Below, piece after piece: positions 17,991 through 26,121 of a DNA stretch of 64,000 nt. The DNA is from Pseudomonadales bacterium (GTDB taxonomy: Bacteria > Pseudomonadota > Gammaproteobacteria > Pseudomonadales > Azotimanducaceae). The position numbers and the translations under genes were made by a program. Each line of letters starts with the position of its first letter. Position 1 is the stretch's first letter. The notes under the pieces are model-generated. The model searched no databases, was not told the DNA's origin, and saw only the letters and a program-made list of their open reading frames with translations. The DNA is taken from contig SLQW01000009.1 in assembly GCA_007131295.1 (NCBI GenBank), positions 1-64,000 of the forward strand, read 5' to 3'.

Positions 17991-19412
17991 TCAGTCCTGT
18001 TCATGATCGAGCGCCAGTGGATGGACATAGTCTGGTGCCAGTCCTGCGGCCCGTGCTGCCATGCCAACCAGACATGCATTGAGCACGGCATTCGCATTCA
18101 CGGCCGAGAGCCTCGAGTAGTCGAGCATGGGTGCCATGTCGGTGATCTCGAAGCCGACGATTTCCTTTGCGGCACAGAGATGGCGGATCGCCCGCGTGAC
18201 GTCCTGCACGCGCAGGCCGTTGGAGGCGATGCGCCCGGCGGCGACCATTTCGGCTGGCTCGATCACGCTGACGTCGATGGAAACAAACAGTTTCTCCGGC
18301 CCCCCTGCCGCCTCCGTCAGAACGCGTTCGAGTACGGTGTCGTATCCGAGCCGGCCGATTGCCGCCATGGTGTGGTAGCGCACGCCCTGACTGCGCAGCC
18401 ACTGAAGGTTGTCTGCGGTGACGTCATTGCCGCGGAGGCCGACCTGGATCAGGTCGCGACCGGTGACTATGTTCTCGTCGAGCAGCAGGAAGATCGCCTG
18501 GGTGTCCGAAATGGGGTGCACGGCCGTACGGTGCACGTCCGGGTGGGCGCTGAAGTGCACCAGACCGAAGCTGCCTTTGCCATGATGGCGCGCCACGCCC
18601 TTCACACCCGGATACAGCATGGAGGTATCACCACCGACCATCATCGGGACTGCGCCCGTGGCTGCAGTCTCCGCCACCATGTCCGTGACGTGGCCGACCG
18701 TGCGCGCGGTGCTCATGTTGTCCACGGCGAAATCGCCGTAATCGACGACCGAGAGCACTTCGAGGGGGTTCAGCAGCGTTTGCACGTCTGCGGTGCCGAT
18801 CGTGTTCAGTGCTCGCATCACCCGTGGTCCATGACCGGCGTTGCGGCGCCCGCTGCCCATGTCGTTCGGAATGCCGATGATGGCGACGTCCACCTGACCG
18901 GCCACCAGATCTTCCGGATAGATAGCAACCATTGCACCGGCGAAGGTCGGGACGCCGGACTCGGGAAAGATGTAGCGGTGGACACTGAAAGGGCCGGGGG
19001 TGCGCTCGATTTCCCGCAGCGGCTCCGGCGTCGGGATGGCTCCGCCGTGAAAGCGCTCGGAGTCGAGATTCAGGGGTATCGCGCCCATATCCCGTTCAGC
19101 GTCGTACCCCATCTGCGCAGCGACCTCCATGAGGTCAGCTACGAGTGCTCGCATAGATGCTGCGTCGCGCGTGCCGAGTTCGTGCTCGAGCTGCCTTGCG
19201 GGCATGAAGTCGAGCGCGGCGCCGCTTTCGACGAACCTGCGCTGCTCGGGCTCCAGCGCCGATAGGGCAGATTCCAGCTCGCCCGGTAGCTGCCAGGCGT
19301 TGGCAAGTACACCCGGTCCGAAAACGGCAGTTCCGAAAACGGCAGTTCCGAAAACGGCAGCGAGGACAAAAACCGCGAGCAGGTGCGCGCGAAGTGATGC
19401 ACCGTCCATCAT
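17991..19412 (-). CDS. exported arginase-fold paralogue with degraded metal-binding site
   Basis: A 473-residue protein paralogous over its length to the downstream ureohydrolase: same GGD-S, HFxAH, SxD blocks, same ERDMGAIPLNLDS region and a signal peptide. The Mn site is broken: GGDTS (Thr263 for His), FSAHPD (Ser288 for the first Asp, His290 and Asp292 kept) and SIDVSVIEP (Asp380 kept, Ser382 for Asp). Three of six ligands are lost, yet the frame is intact and the fold-defining segments are kept. It is likely a non-catalytic or altered-metal partner, perhaps forming hetero-oligomers with its neighbour. The start is one of two adjacent ATGs (19412, 19409) after GGAG. Confidence 0.83.
   Translation of the reverse strand: MMDGASLRAHLLAVFVLAAVFGTAVFGTAVFGPGVLANAWQLPGELESALSALEPEQRRFVESGAALDFMPARQLEHELGTRDAASMRALVADLMEVAAQMGYDAERDMGAIPLNLDSERFHGGAIPTPEPLREIERTPGPFSVHRYIFPESGVPTFAGAMVAIYPEDLVAGQVDVAIIGIPNDMGSGRRNAGHGPRVMRALNTIGTADVQTLLNPLEVLSVVDYGDFAVDNMSTARTVGHVTDMVAETAATGAVPMMVGGDTSMLYPGVKGVARHHGKGSFGLVHFSAHPDVHRTAVHPISDTQAIFLLLDENIVTGRDLIQVGLRGNDVTADNLQWLRSQGVRYHTMAAIGRLGYDTVLERVLTEAAGGPEKLFVSIDVSVIEPAEMVAAGRIASNGLRVQDVTRAIRHLCAAKEIVGFEITDMAPMLDYSRLSAVNANAVLNACLVGMAARAAGLAPDYVHPLALDHEQD
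19316..19360 (-). repeat. three 15-bp tandem repeats inside a signal peptide
   Basis: Three copies of a 15-bp unit (TTCCGAAAACGGCAG on the + strand, first copy with one mismatch) encode AVFGT/AVFGT/AVFGP in the hydrophobic core of the signal peptide of the metal-site-degraded arginase paralogue. Copy-number change would alter the length of the hydrophobic core in five-residue steps without shifting frame. Confidence 0.85.
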
Positions 19413-19712
19413 CGAGTCTCCAGCTCCCCGGGCTTTGTTTGCTGCGCCGCCGTGACGTGCCGTGGTTGCTTGCACGGCAACGTTCACCTGTCCGTCGCAG
19501 GGGAAAGATCGCATGCAAGGTCGGCGCCAGTCCGGCGCCAAGCGTGGGTTCGGCCCGTTCACGAGCTCGTGATTCAGCCGCCGGCGGGCCGTGCGCACCA
19601 ATTCCGAGCGCAGCCTGGAGCGGCGACCCGTTCCGGTGCAGTGGCATTGATGCGTGCCCGTAGACGCAAGAGGGTCTTCGCTCGTGATACCTCCGGACCC
19701 GTCAAAGCGCTC
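19413..19712. other. 300-base spacer upstream of the arginase-fold pair
   Basis: The spacer lies between the thioredoxin-CcdA gene end and the arginase-fold operon start. It contains one inverted repeat (TGCCGTG 19458-19464, CACGGCA 19473-19479), about 50 bases upstream of the downstream start codon on the minus strand, which could be an operator or leader hairpin. No convincing gene, tRNA or T-rich terminator is seen. Confidence 0.4.
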
Positions 19713-20996
19713 TCACCAGCCGTCACCGATGCGCACACCGAGTGTAGGCAGCACACGGCGATGAAGCAGGATCACCAGCACCGTCGCGACGATTGCGGCC
19801 GCGAACACCCCGACGGCAGCGCGAATGTCGTGCATCAACTCCGGAGCAATAAGCAGTACCAGTGCAAGAGCGAGCATGACCATACCGCCAATGAGCTTGA
19901 GGACACGGCCATGTCGCTCTTCGAACCGGTCGATGCGCATGGTGATCACAGCGATAAGGAAGATCACCAGCTCGATGCCCAGATAGATGGAGAGGTAGAG
20001 CGCGAGCAGCACAGCGAAGGCCGGCCACTCGATTTCCCGGCTGCTGACCAGCGCGCTCCAGAGCACCGGAAAGCCTGCGGTGCAGGGCAGTTCGATCAAT
20101 GAGATCCCGGCAGCCATCACGGCCGTCGCGCCGATCAGGGCCGGGGTAGACCGGCCTTCTCTGATCAGTTCGCGAATGCGGCGGTAGATTCCCGGTTTGT
20201 GTTTGTCATCGATGGTGAACGACAGTCCGCGTTGGAAATAGAAGTAATCCTTGATGTTGACCACAGCAAACATGAGAGCGAGCAGGGCGACGAGTGCATA
20301 GACCCAGCCGATCCCGCTGAGCAGATCGAGTACGCCAAAAACGCCCGTGATGAATAATCCATAAAGCGCTGCCGTGACCGTGAGGAATGTCAGTCCGACG
20401 ATCAGAATGCGTCGCCGCGATCCGGAGTGAAGGACCAGCGCCAGCAGGATGGTCAGCACCCAGATGGAGCAGGGATTGAAGCCGTCCACGAACGCGATTA
20501 GGGCCGTGGCAAGGGCCAGCGGTTGCAGCATGAGGTCGATGCGGCCGAGAAGCGGAATGTCCAGAGCCAGATCTTCGGCCGCAGGTGCAACCGGAATCTG
20601 TGGTCTGCCGAAATCCCAGGAATCCGGGCAGTTGCCCCGCGCGAGACAGGCCTCAACATGGCCGACGATCCGGCTGCGGATCAGCTGGCTGTCGCCGACC
20701 CAGGATCTGCCGCCCACGAACACGGTGGGAACGGAGCCGGCGCTGATTCCGTGTGCGGCTGCAATCTCTCGAAACAAGGCTCTGTTTCGCGCCGAGTGCC
20801 GAAGTTCGAAGAACTCGACGGACAGCTCCTCGTTTTGATCAGCGAGGTCTTCGAGGAAAGGCTTCTGCGCTTCGCAGTGTGGACAGCTTTCGGAAACGAA
20901 CACGAGCATATGGAGCTGCCCGTGCGCAGTAGCCGCTGCAAGGGACAAAATACTGGCCGCGATCAAGACCAGGAAATTGCGCACCAGCAAATTCAT
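19713..20996 (-). CDS. thioredoxin/glutaredoxin domain fused to a CcdA/DsbD-like membrane domain
   Basis: A 427-residue thiol-disulfide protein. Residues 1-26 are a signal or anchor helix; a thioredoxin-like domain with CPHC at about 38-41 and cis-Pro SVPTVFVGG near 88 follows. From about residue 165 there are six to eight membrane helices with the paired cysteines of a CcdA/DsbD beta domain in FNPCS and ELPCTAGFP. The layout suggests electron transfer across the inner membrane to a periplasmic thioredoxin domain in the same chain. The order (thioredoxin first, transmembrane second) differs from classical DsbD, which has its thioredoxin domain C-terminal. Its physiological partner is unknown. 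Confidence 0.85.
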   Translation of the reverse strand: MNLLVRNFLVLIAASILSLAAATAHGQLHMLVFVSESCPHCEAQKPFLEDLADQNEELSVEFFELRHSARNRALFREIAAAHGISAGSVPTVFVGGRSWVGDSQLIRSRIVGHVEACLARGNCPDSWDFGRPQIPVAPAAEDLALDIPLLGRIDLMLQPLALATALIAFVDGFNPCSIWVLTILLALVLHSGSRRRILIVGLTFLTVTAALYGLFITGVFGVLDLLSGIGWVYALVALLALMFAVVNIKDYFYFQRGLSFTIDDKHKPGIYRRIRELIREGRSTPALIGATAVMAAGISLIELPCTAGFPVLWSALVSSREIEWPAFAVLLALYLSIYLGIELVIFLIAVITMRIDRFEERHGRVLKLIGGMVMLALALVLLIAPELMHDIRAAVGVFAAAIVATVLVILLHRRVLPTLGVRIGDGW

Positions 20997-21038
20997 GTCA
21001 CGACCCTGTCAGGATGCGTCGAGGCTCGACATGCTCGG

Positions 21039-21719
21039 TCAACTGCGATTCCTGAGCCGACGCTCGACGCCGGCCGCGCCTGCGATCAGCAGCACGTCTG
21101 CCGGCCGCAACGCGAACAGACCGTTGCAGACCACCCCGACGAGGTCGTTCAGGCGGCGTTCGCAGGCGGGTGGGTCTCGCAGGTCCAGACCTTTCGTATC
21201 GACGATGAGGTTGCCGTTGTCAGTCACGAAACCGGCCCGCACCTGCGGCTGGCCGCCGAAATCGCGCAGACCACTCATCACCAGCTCCCTTGCCATGGGA
21301 ATGACTTCGAGCGGAAGCGGGAAGGCGCCCAGCACGTCGACGCACTTGCTGTCGTCGACGATGCAGACGAAGTTTTCTGATGCGGCTGCGACGATCTTCT
21401 CCCGGGTCAGCGCGCCGCCACCGCCCTTGATCAAGTTGAGCCCGACGTCGACTTCGTCGGCGCCATCCACGTAGACCGCCAATGAGCCTGCTTCGTTGAG
21501 GTCGAGGACGCGGATGCCGTGGCCCTCGAGGCGAGCTGCGGTGGCGTTCGAGCTGGCGACGGCCGCGTCGAAGCGTCCCTTGTGGTCGGCAAGCAGGTCG
21601 ATGAAACAGTTGGCGGTGGATCCCGTGCCGACGCCGATCACCGCACCGCGGACGAGCTGCTCGCGAATCTGCTCGACGGCTGCGGCGGCCACCGCCTGTT
21701 TTTTCGATGCCTGGTCCAT
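21039..21719 (-). CDS. rpiA: ribose-5-phosphate isomerase A
   Basis: A 226-residue enzyme interconverting ribose 5-phosphate and ribulose 5-phosphate in the pentose phosphate pathway. Family signatures are visible: [14 protein letters not shown] (phosphate loop), [17 protein letters not shown] with the catalytic Asp, and [15 protein letters not shown] with the catalytic Glu and Lys. Length matches E. coli RpiA (219). ATG 21719 starts the conserved N-terminus; the longer open frame to 21863 is rejected because it would overlap the divergent ilvA start. The two genes diverge over 142 bases, the arrangement also seen for rpiA/ilvA in Pseudomonas. Confidence 0.96.
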   Translation of the reverse strand: MDQASKKQAVAAAAVEQIREQLVRGAVIGVGTGSTANCFIDLLADHKGRFDAAVASSNATAARLEGHGIRVLDLNEAGSLAVYVDGADEVDVGLNLIKGGGGALTREKIVAAASENFVCIVDDSKCVDVLGAFPLPLEVIPMARELVMSGLRDFGGQPQVRAGFVTDNGNLIVDTKGLDLRDPPACERRLNDLVGVVCNGLFALRPADVLLIAGAAGVERRLRNRS

Positions 21720-21861
21720 CGCCTGTCCCTCGATCTGCGGTGAGTGATGGTAACAGGTGGGGTTCTCGCTGGCGTGGTGCGGGCGCACTCCGTACCATCG
21801 CGACGCGCCGCTGCGGGGCGTCGACGGCAGCCGCGCGCCCATGTATGCAAGGAGCCGAGTC

Positions 21862-23379
21862 ATGCTCGAGCGTTACGTCAAGCGGATCCTGGAAGCCCGG
21901 GTCTACGACGTGGCCGTGGAGACGCCGCTGGACGTGGCGCCACAGCTGTCTGAGCGTCTGGACAATCATGTCCTTATCAAGCGCGAGGACCTTCAGCCCA
22001 TTCATTCCTTCAAGCTTCGCGGTGCCTACAACAAAATCGCGCGTCTGGACCCGGAGCAGCTTGCGCGAGGTGTGATCGCGGCTTCCGCAGGCAACCATGC
22101 CCAGGGCGTGGCGCTGGCTGCCGCGCGTCTCGACATCAAGGCCCATATCGTCATGGGCCGCAACACGCCGGCCATCAAGGTGAATGCGGTGCGGGCCCTC
22201 GGTGGGCACGTGATTCTGCACGGGGATACCTACGACGACGCCGCGCAGCACGCGCTGCAGCTGATCGAGAAGCACGGCTACACGCAGATACCGCCCTATG
22301 ACGACATCGACACCATCGCCGGTCAGGGTACGGTCGGAATGGAACTGCTGCGCCAGCAGCCAGGACCGCTCGACGCCATATTCGTCCCGGTTGGCGGGGG
22401 TGGCCTCATCGCCGGGATCGCTGCCTACGTGAAGTACCTCCGGCCGGAGATTCAAGTGATTGGCGTCGAGCCGGACGGTTCTCATTGTCTCGCTGCGGCC
22501 AAGGCCGCCGGGCGCAGGGTGCGTCTGCCCTACGAAAAACTCGACCTGTTCGCCGACGGTGTCTCCGTGGCTCAGGTCGGTCGTGAACCGTTCCGGATCG
22601 CGCGCAAGCACGTCGATGAGGTCGTCGTGGTCAGCACCGATGCGATTTGTGCGGCCATCAAGGATCTCTACGAGGACACCCGCTCCCTCGCAGAGCCGGC
22701 GGGGGCGCTGGCGGTGGCAGGCATGAAGGCCTGGGTCGAGGCGCAGGGCGTACATGGCAAGACGCTGATCGCGATCCACAGCGGTTCGAATCTCAATTTC
22801 GATCGTATGCGTCATATCTCCGAGCGCGCCGATCTCGGCGAGAAGCGCGAGGCGATCCTGGCGGTGACCATTCCGGAGCAGCCCGGCAGTTTCCGCCGGT
22901 TCTGCAAGGTGATCGGCAAACGCAGCGTTACCGAGTTCAACTACCGGTACGCCGATCCAGACCGGGCGCATGTGTTCCTGGGGCTTGCGCTGACGCCCCA
23001 GCGGGACCGCGAGAGTTTTGTCAGTCGCTTGGGCGGCGAGGGCTACCCCGTGGTGGACATGACCGACAACGAGATGGCGAAGCTGCACGTCCGCCATCTG
23101 GTAGGCGGCCGGGCACCGGGCGATCATCCAGAACTGATTTTCCGCTTCGAGTTCCCGGAGCGGCCCGGTGCTCTGATGAATTTCCTCACCGTGCTCGGTG
23201 AACGCTGGAACATCTCACTGTTCCACTATCGCAATCACGGAGCTGCCTGGGGGCGGGTACTGGTGGGCTTTCATGCGGCAAAATCGGATCGCCCCGCGCT
23301 GGTGAAGTCGCTGGCGGCGACGGGCTATCGCTTCTGGGAAGAGACGGACAATCCTGCCTACGCCCAATTCCTGGTCTGA
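21862..23379 (+). CDS. ilvA: threonine ammonia-lyase, biosynthetic
   Basis: A 505-residue PLP enzyme converting threonine to 2-oxobutyrate, the first committed step to isoleucine. The PLP Lys lies in [10 protein letters not shown] (about residue 53); [13 protein letters not shown] and the phosphate-binding VGGGGLIAG follow. The C-terminal 180 residues form two ACT-like regulatory domains (one opening [15 protein letters not shown], the other [16 protein letters not shown]), as in the isoleucine-inhibited biosynthetic enzyme. ATG 21862 follows AAGGAG at good spacing; the upstream extension is a non-coding artefact. Confidence 0.96.
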   Translation: MLERYVKRILEARVYDVAVETPLDVAPQLSERLDNHVLIKREDLQPIHSFKLRGAYNKIARLDPEQLARGVIAASAGNHAQGVALAAARLDIKAHIVMGRNTPAIKVNAVRALGGHVILHGDTYDDAAQHALQLIEKHGYTQIPPYDDIDTIAGQGTVGMELLRQQPGPLDAIFVPVGGGGLIAGIAAYVKYLRPEIQVIGVEPDGSHCLAAAKAAGRRVRLPYEKLDLFADGVSVAQVGREPFRIARKHVDEVVVVSTDAICAAIKDLYEDTRSLAEPAGALAVAGMKAWVEAQGVHGKTLIAIHSGSNLNFDRMRHISERADLGEKREAILAVTIPEQPGSFRRFCKVIGKRSVTEFNYRYADPDRAHVFLGLALTPQRDRESFVSRLGGEGYPVVDMTDNEMAKLHVRHLVGGRAPGDHPELIFRFEFPERPGALMNFLTVLGERWNISLFHYRNHGAAWGRVLVGFHAAKSDRPALVKSLAATGYRFWEETDNPAYAQFLV

Positions 23380-23398
23380 GCGCGCGCCCGACCCAGAC

Positions 23399-23947
23399 TC
23401 AGTCGACGGCTGCGGCGGAATCGCCGAAGCGGGCGAATTCTTCCTCGAACATCAGTTTTGTGCTGTCCTCGAGGCGATCGACGTAGAGCCGTCCGTCGAG
23501 ATGATCGAATTCGTGCTGGAACACCGTGGCGAGAAAGCCTGCATGCTCCGCCTTGTGTTCGATGCCCTCAAGATCCCGCCAGCGCACCCGGATCGCCCGC
23601 GGCCGCTTCACGAAGCCGCGCAGCCCCGGCACCGACAGGCAGCCCTCCCAGAAGCCCTGCTCGGCTGCGTCGATCACCTCGATCTCAGGATTGACGTAGA
23701 CGGTGAGCGGGACCGCCTCGATCTCCCCATAGCGGCTCGGGCCACCGGGGATACGGATAATGGCAAGGCGTAGCGACACGCCGATCTGTGGCGCCGCGAG
23801 ACCGATTCCTCCGGCATCTGCCAGTGTCTCGACCATGTCGTCAACCAGAACGCGGAGCTTGGGGGCCGCGATCTCGTCCTCTGTTAGCTCACGTGCCGGT
23901 TGTCGCAAGAGCGGATGCCCCATGCGTAGGATTTCACGGATGGCCAT
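23399..23947 (-). CDS. def: peptide deformylase
   Basis: A 182-residue metalloenzyme that removes the N-formyl group from nascent proteins. All three motifs are present: GIGLAAPQ (about residues 47-54), EGCLSVP with the metal Cys, and QHEFDHLDG with the HExxH metal site. ATG 23947 overlaps the stop of the 5-FCL gene by one base, so translation is probably coupled. Location next to 5-FCL makes functional sense, since both touch formyl-folate use, but def is more often beside fmt, so this may be a second copy. Confidence 0.94.
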   Translation of the reverse strand: MAIREILRMGHPLLRQPARELTEDEIAAPKLRVLVDDMVETLADAGGIGLAAPQIGVSLRLAIIRIPGGPSRYGEIEAVPLTVYVNPEIEVIDAAEQGFWEGCLSVPGLRGFVKRPRAIRVRWRDLEGIEHKAEHAGFLATVFQHEFDHLDGRLYVDRLEDSTKLMFEEEFARFGDSAAAVD

Positions 23948-24588
23948 CAGTTGGTTCCTCGCAAGCTCTCGGCCGGTTCGATGAAGCGGCGGTCGGTGGC
24001 GATGCCGTCGAGCGGCACGTCGTGGGGGGCTGCCGACAGGGCTTCGACCTGCTGCAGGTCGTGGGCGAGACCGATCAGCCGCGGTCGATGGGCCCGCGGA
24101 CGGCGCTGATCGAAGCTGCGGTCGTAGAAGCCACCGCCCATGCCCAGACGCTGGCCGTCGCGATCAAAACCGACCAGGGGCATGAGCACCAGATCGAGGG
24201 TCCAACCGGGCACGCTACGCACGCCCACCGGCTCCGGGATGCCGAAGCGATTGGTCGCAAAGCGCGTGTCCGGGTGCCACGGTGCGAAGCGCAATCGTTG
24301 ACTGCCGCGCGTGATGGGGTCGATCACCGGCAGGCAGACCATGACGCGGCGCGCATAGAGCCAGTCCGCGACCGGGCCAGGATCGATCTCGCCGTCCTGC
24401 GGCAGATAAACGGCGATGCGCCGTGCCCGGCGCACTTCAGGCCGACGCTGGAGGACGGTGAGCAGGTCCATGGCGGCTTCGGCCTGTTGGCGGTGGGTCA
24501 GAGCGCGTCTGCGTGCGCGCAGTTCGTGACGCAGACGCCGACGTTCGGATCCATTAGTGGCGCGGGAGGGCGCTGGTGCCGAAGTCAC
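23947..24588 (-). CDS. fau: 5-formyltetrahydrofolate cyclo-ligase
   Basis: A 213-residue enzyme that converts 5-formyl-THF to 5,10-methenyl-THF with ATP (YgfA/5-FCL). Visible are the basic N-terminal helix (RRLRHELRARRRAL), VYLPQDGEIDP, and the C-terminal GFDRDGQRLGMGGGFYDR nucleotide-binding loop. GTG 24588 is chosen because it has GGAGG five bases upstream; the longer frame to 24720 would run into the 6S RNA gene. It lies directly downstream of the 6S RNA, the conserved gammaproteobacterial arrangement in which 6S RNA and this gene are co-transcribed. Confidence 0.93.
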   Translation of the reverse strand: MTSAPAPSRATNGSERRRLRHELRARRRALTHRQQAEAAMDLLTVLQRRPEVRRARRIAVYLPQDGEIDPGPVADWLYARRVMVCLPVIDPITRGSQRLRFAPWHPDTRFATNRFGIPEPVGVRSVPGWTLDLVLMPLVGFDRDGQRLGMGGGFYDRSFDQRRPRAHRPRLIGLAHDLQQVEALSAAPHDVPLDGIATDRRFIEPAESLRGTN

Positions 24589-24667
24589 GTCCGCCTCCAG
24601 GTGATGGCCGGATTCGGGTTCACGCAGGCGCACACGCTGGCTGATGAATTCGGCACCGGGGTAATAG

Positions 24668-24849
24668 CTCGCTCCCCGGGAGTGCCGCTGTCGATATGGT
24701 CCTTGAACCCGAAAGTCCAAGGTGGGAGTTCAGGCGACCCCTCAGGCTTTCCGACGCGCGGACATGCACACCGGGGTCTGCACTTCACTCCCTGGTACAA
24801 CATAAGGCTCGAGGACGTGCACCGACTGGCGAACATCCCAGGGAACGAG
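24668..24849 (-). ncRNA. ssrS: 6S RNA
   Basis: The minus strand between zapA and 5-FCL reads as a 182-nt 6S RNA. The ends form a 14-bp terminal stem (24849-24836 with 24668-24681, two G-U pairs). The conserved 5' block CTGGGATGTTCGCCAG, close to the E. coli CTGAGATGTTCGCAAG, is present, followed by a CCTCGAGCC segment like the E. coli CCCTGAGCC. The 3' half has CTTGGACTTTCGGGTTCAAGG, matching the CTTGAACCAAGGGTTCAAGG closing arm, and a GCGGCACTCCCGGGG end. Length and synteny match E. coli (about 184 nt). 6S RNA mimics an open promoter and sequesters sigma-70 RNA polymerase in stationary phase. Confidence 0.93.
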
Positions 24850-24880
24850 ACGGAAGCATAGCGCAGATCCCGGTTGCCGG

Positions 24881-25192
24881 TCAGCCGGTGCGCAATTGCC
24901 GAACTTCGCCGAGGACACGGTCGATGCGTTCGTTCAGGCGGGCGATGGACTTCTTCGCCTCACCCTGATTTTGATCGAGCGATAGGAGCTCGTGCGCGAT
25001 GTTGAGAGCTGCCATGACGGCGATGCGTTCCGTGCCGACGATCTTGCCCGTGCTGCGGATCTCGCGCATCTGCTCATCGAGGTGGCGTGCGGAGCGTTCG
25101 AGCGCTTCGCGTTCGTGGGCAGGACAGCTCACCTGGTAGTCACGGCCCAGGATGTTCACTGTGACCGTGACATTCGCTTGCGCCTCGCTCAT
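24881..25192 (-). CDS. zapA: cell division protein ZapA
   Basis: A 103-residue cytosolic protein that bundles FtsZ filaments at the division ring. The N-terminal domain has the family pattern VTVNILGRDYQVSCP, followed by the long helix ERIAVMAALNIAHELL and a C-terminal coiled coil with heptad Leu/Ile. The start overlaps the end of the upstream zapB-like gene by four bases. The 6S RNA gene begins 31 bases downstream. Confidence 0.94.
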   Translation of the reverse strand: MSEAQANVTVTVNILGRDYQVSCPAHEREALERSARHLDEQMREIRSTGKIVGTERIAVMAALNIAHELLSLDQNQGEAKKSIARLNERIDRVLGEVRQLRTG

Positions 25193-25398
25193 CCATCCTG
25201 CTCCAGCGACTTCAAGCGACTGATCATCGCTTCGACCTTGCTCTTGGCAAGTTCATTCTTCTCGATGAGCTGCGCTCGCTCGCTTGCCCAATCCGAATGC
25301 CGGCCCATCAGCGCCTGATTCTCATGCGCAAGTTGCTCGCACAGGCGCAGCAGCTCTTCGATGCGCCGTTCGAGCGTATGCAGGTCATGCTCACTCAT
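25189..25398 (-). CDS. ZapB-like coiled-coil protein (TIGR02449 type)
   Basis: A 69-residue, almost entirely coiled-coil protein with heptad leucines (LERRIEELLRLCEQLAHENQALM). Small coiled-coil proteins of this kind sit immediately upstream of zapA in many gammaproteobacteria and are annotated as TIGR02449 or ZapB-like. ATGA overlap with zapA implies translational coupling. A role at the division ring is inferred from position and coiled coil only. Confidence 0.82.
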   Translation of the reverse strand: MSEHDLHTLERRIEELLRLCEQLAHENQALMGRHSDWASERAQLIEKNELAKSKVEAMISRLKSLEQDG

Positions 25399-25563
25399 GG
25401 CCGTGACCCTGGGCGGGACGGTAGGATGTCGACCGCGCCACTATAGGTTTGGCCCTGAGGGCGGTCAACGCGCGCGCGCACGCCTTTCCGACGCAGTGGA
25501 CCCCGGTCGAGACGAGCGGCGGGAAGCGGTTATGATCTTCCTCCATTCGCCGCCGAGTTCCTC

Positions 25564-26121
25564 ATGAACACACGCATCTCCGCCGCCGCACTCGATTGGA
25601 ACGAGGCTGGCGAACGGCTCGCCGACATTTCCACCTGGATCCGTCCTGCGGAGCTGCACGGTCTGCTCTGCGGGAGCGCTTGTGCCGGCGGTGACCTGGA
25701 CGACCGTGCCTGGCTGCAGCGTCTCCGTGAGCATGCGGGGACGGAACTGGCCGCGGACGCAGGTGCTCAAGATCTGATCTGGTTTCGCAATCGGGCGTTG
25801 GTGAACCTCGGCGACGCCGAGCTGCGCTTCGATCTCCTGCTGCCGGAACCCGATGCCGCATTGCCGGAACGACTCGACGCGCTGGCCGCATGGTGTTCGG
25901 GTTTTCTCTCCGGATTCGGTCTCGCCGGCGGGCGCGCCGAGGCGCTCGATGCCGACGGGGCATCCGGCCTGGTGGATCTTGCCGCGATCGCTGATCTGGA
26001 TGCGCATTCCACCGAGCCCGACGCGGAAGAGAGTTACGCCGAACTGGTGGAGTATGTCCGTGTTGCGGTGCTGCTGATGCTGCAGCAGCGCGTGGCAAAC
26101 GAGCAAAGGGGGCCAGCGTGA
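25564..26121 (+). CDS. ygfB: UPF0149 / YgfB family protein
   Basis: A 185-residue acidic helical protein. It carries the UPF0149 signatures AELHGLLCGSACAGG near the N-terminus, the central LAAWCSGFLSGFGLAG and the C-terminal EESYAELVEYVRVAVLLM. It precedes pepP and ubiH, as in E. coli and Pseudomonas. The molecular function of YgfB is not settled in general; in Pseudomonas it has been linked to regulation of a cell-wall amidase. It diverges from the zapB-like gene across 165 bases. Confidence 0.92.
   Translation: MNTRISAAALDWNEAGERLADISTWIRPAELHGLLCGSACAGGDLDDRAWLQRLREHAGTELAADAGAQDLIWFRNRALVNLGDAELRFDLLLPEPDAALPERLDALAAWCSGFLSGFGLAGGRAEALDADGASGLVDLAAIADLDAHSTEPDAEESYAELVEYVRVAVLLMLQQRVANEQRGPA

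Noticed and set aside
17589-19265. A 558-codon plus-strand open frame
   Set aside because: It is antisense to both arginase-fold genes and has no recognisable domain; the minus-strand products have signal peptides and family motifs.
22783-22800. tRNA-like GGTTCGAATC T-loop sequence
   Set aside because: It lies inside ilvA coding for SGSNLNFD and has no cloverleaf arms around it. No tRNA was found elsewhere in the window.
21220-23127. A 635-codon minus-strand open frame
   Set aside because: It is antisense to ilvA and overlaps rpiA out of frame. Both of those genes are unambiguous.
24589-24720. N-terminal extension of 5-formyl-THF cyclo-ligase from ATG 24720
   Set aside because: It would read through the 3' half of the 6S RNA. 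GTG 24588 has GGAGG five bases upstream and gives a normal family length.
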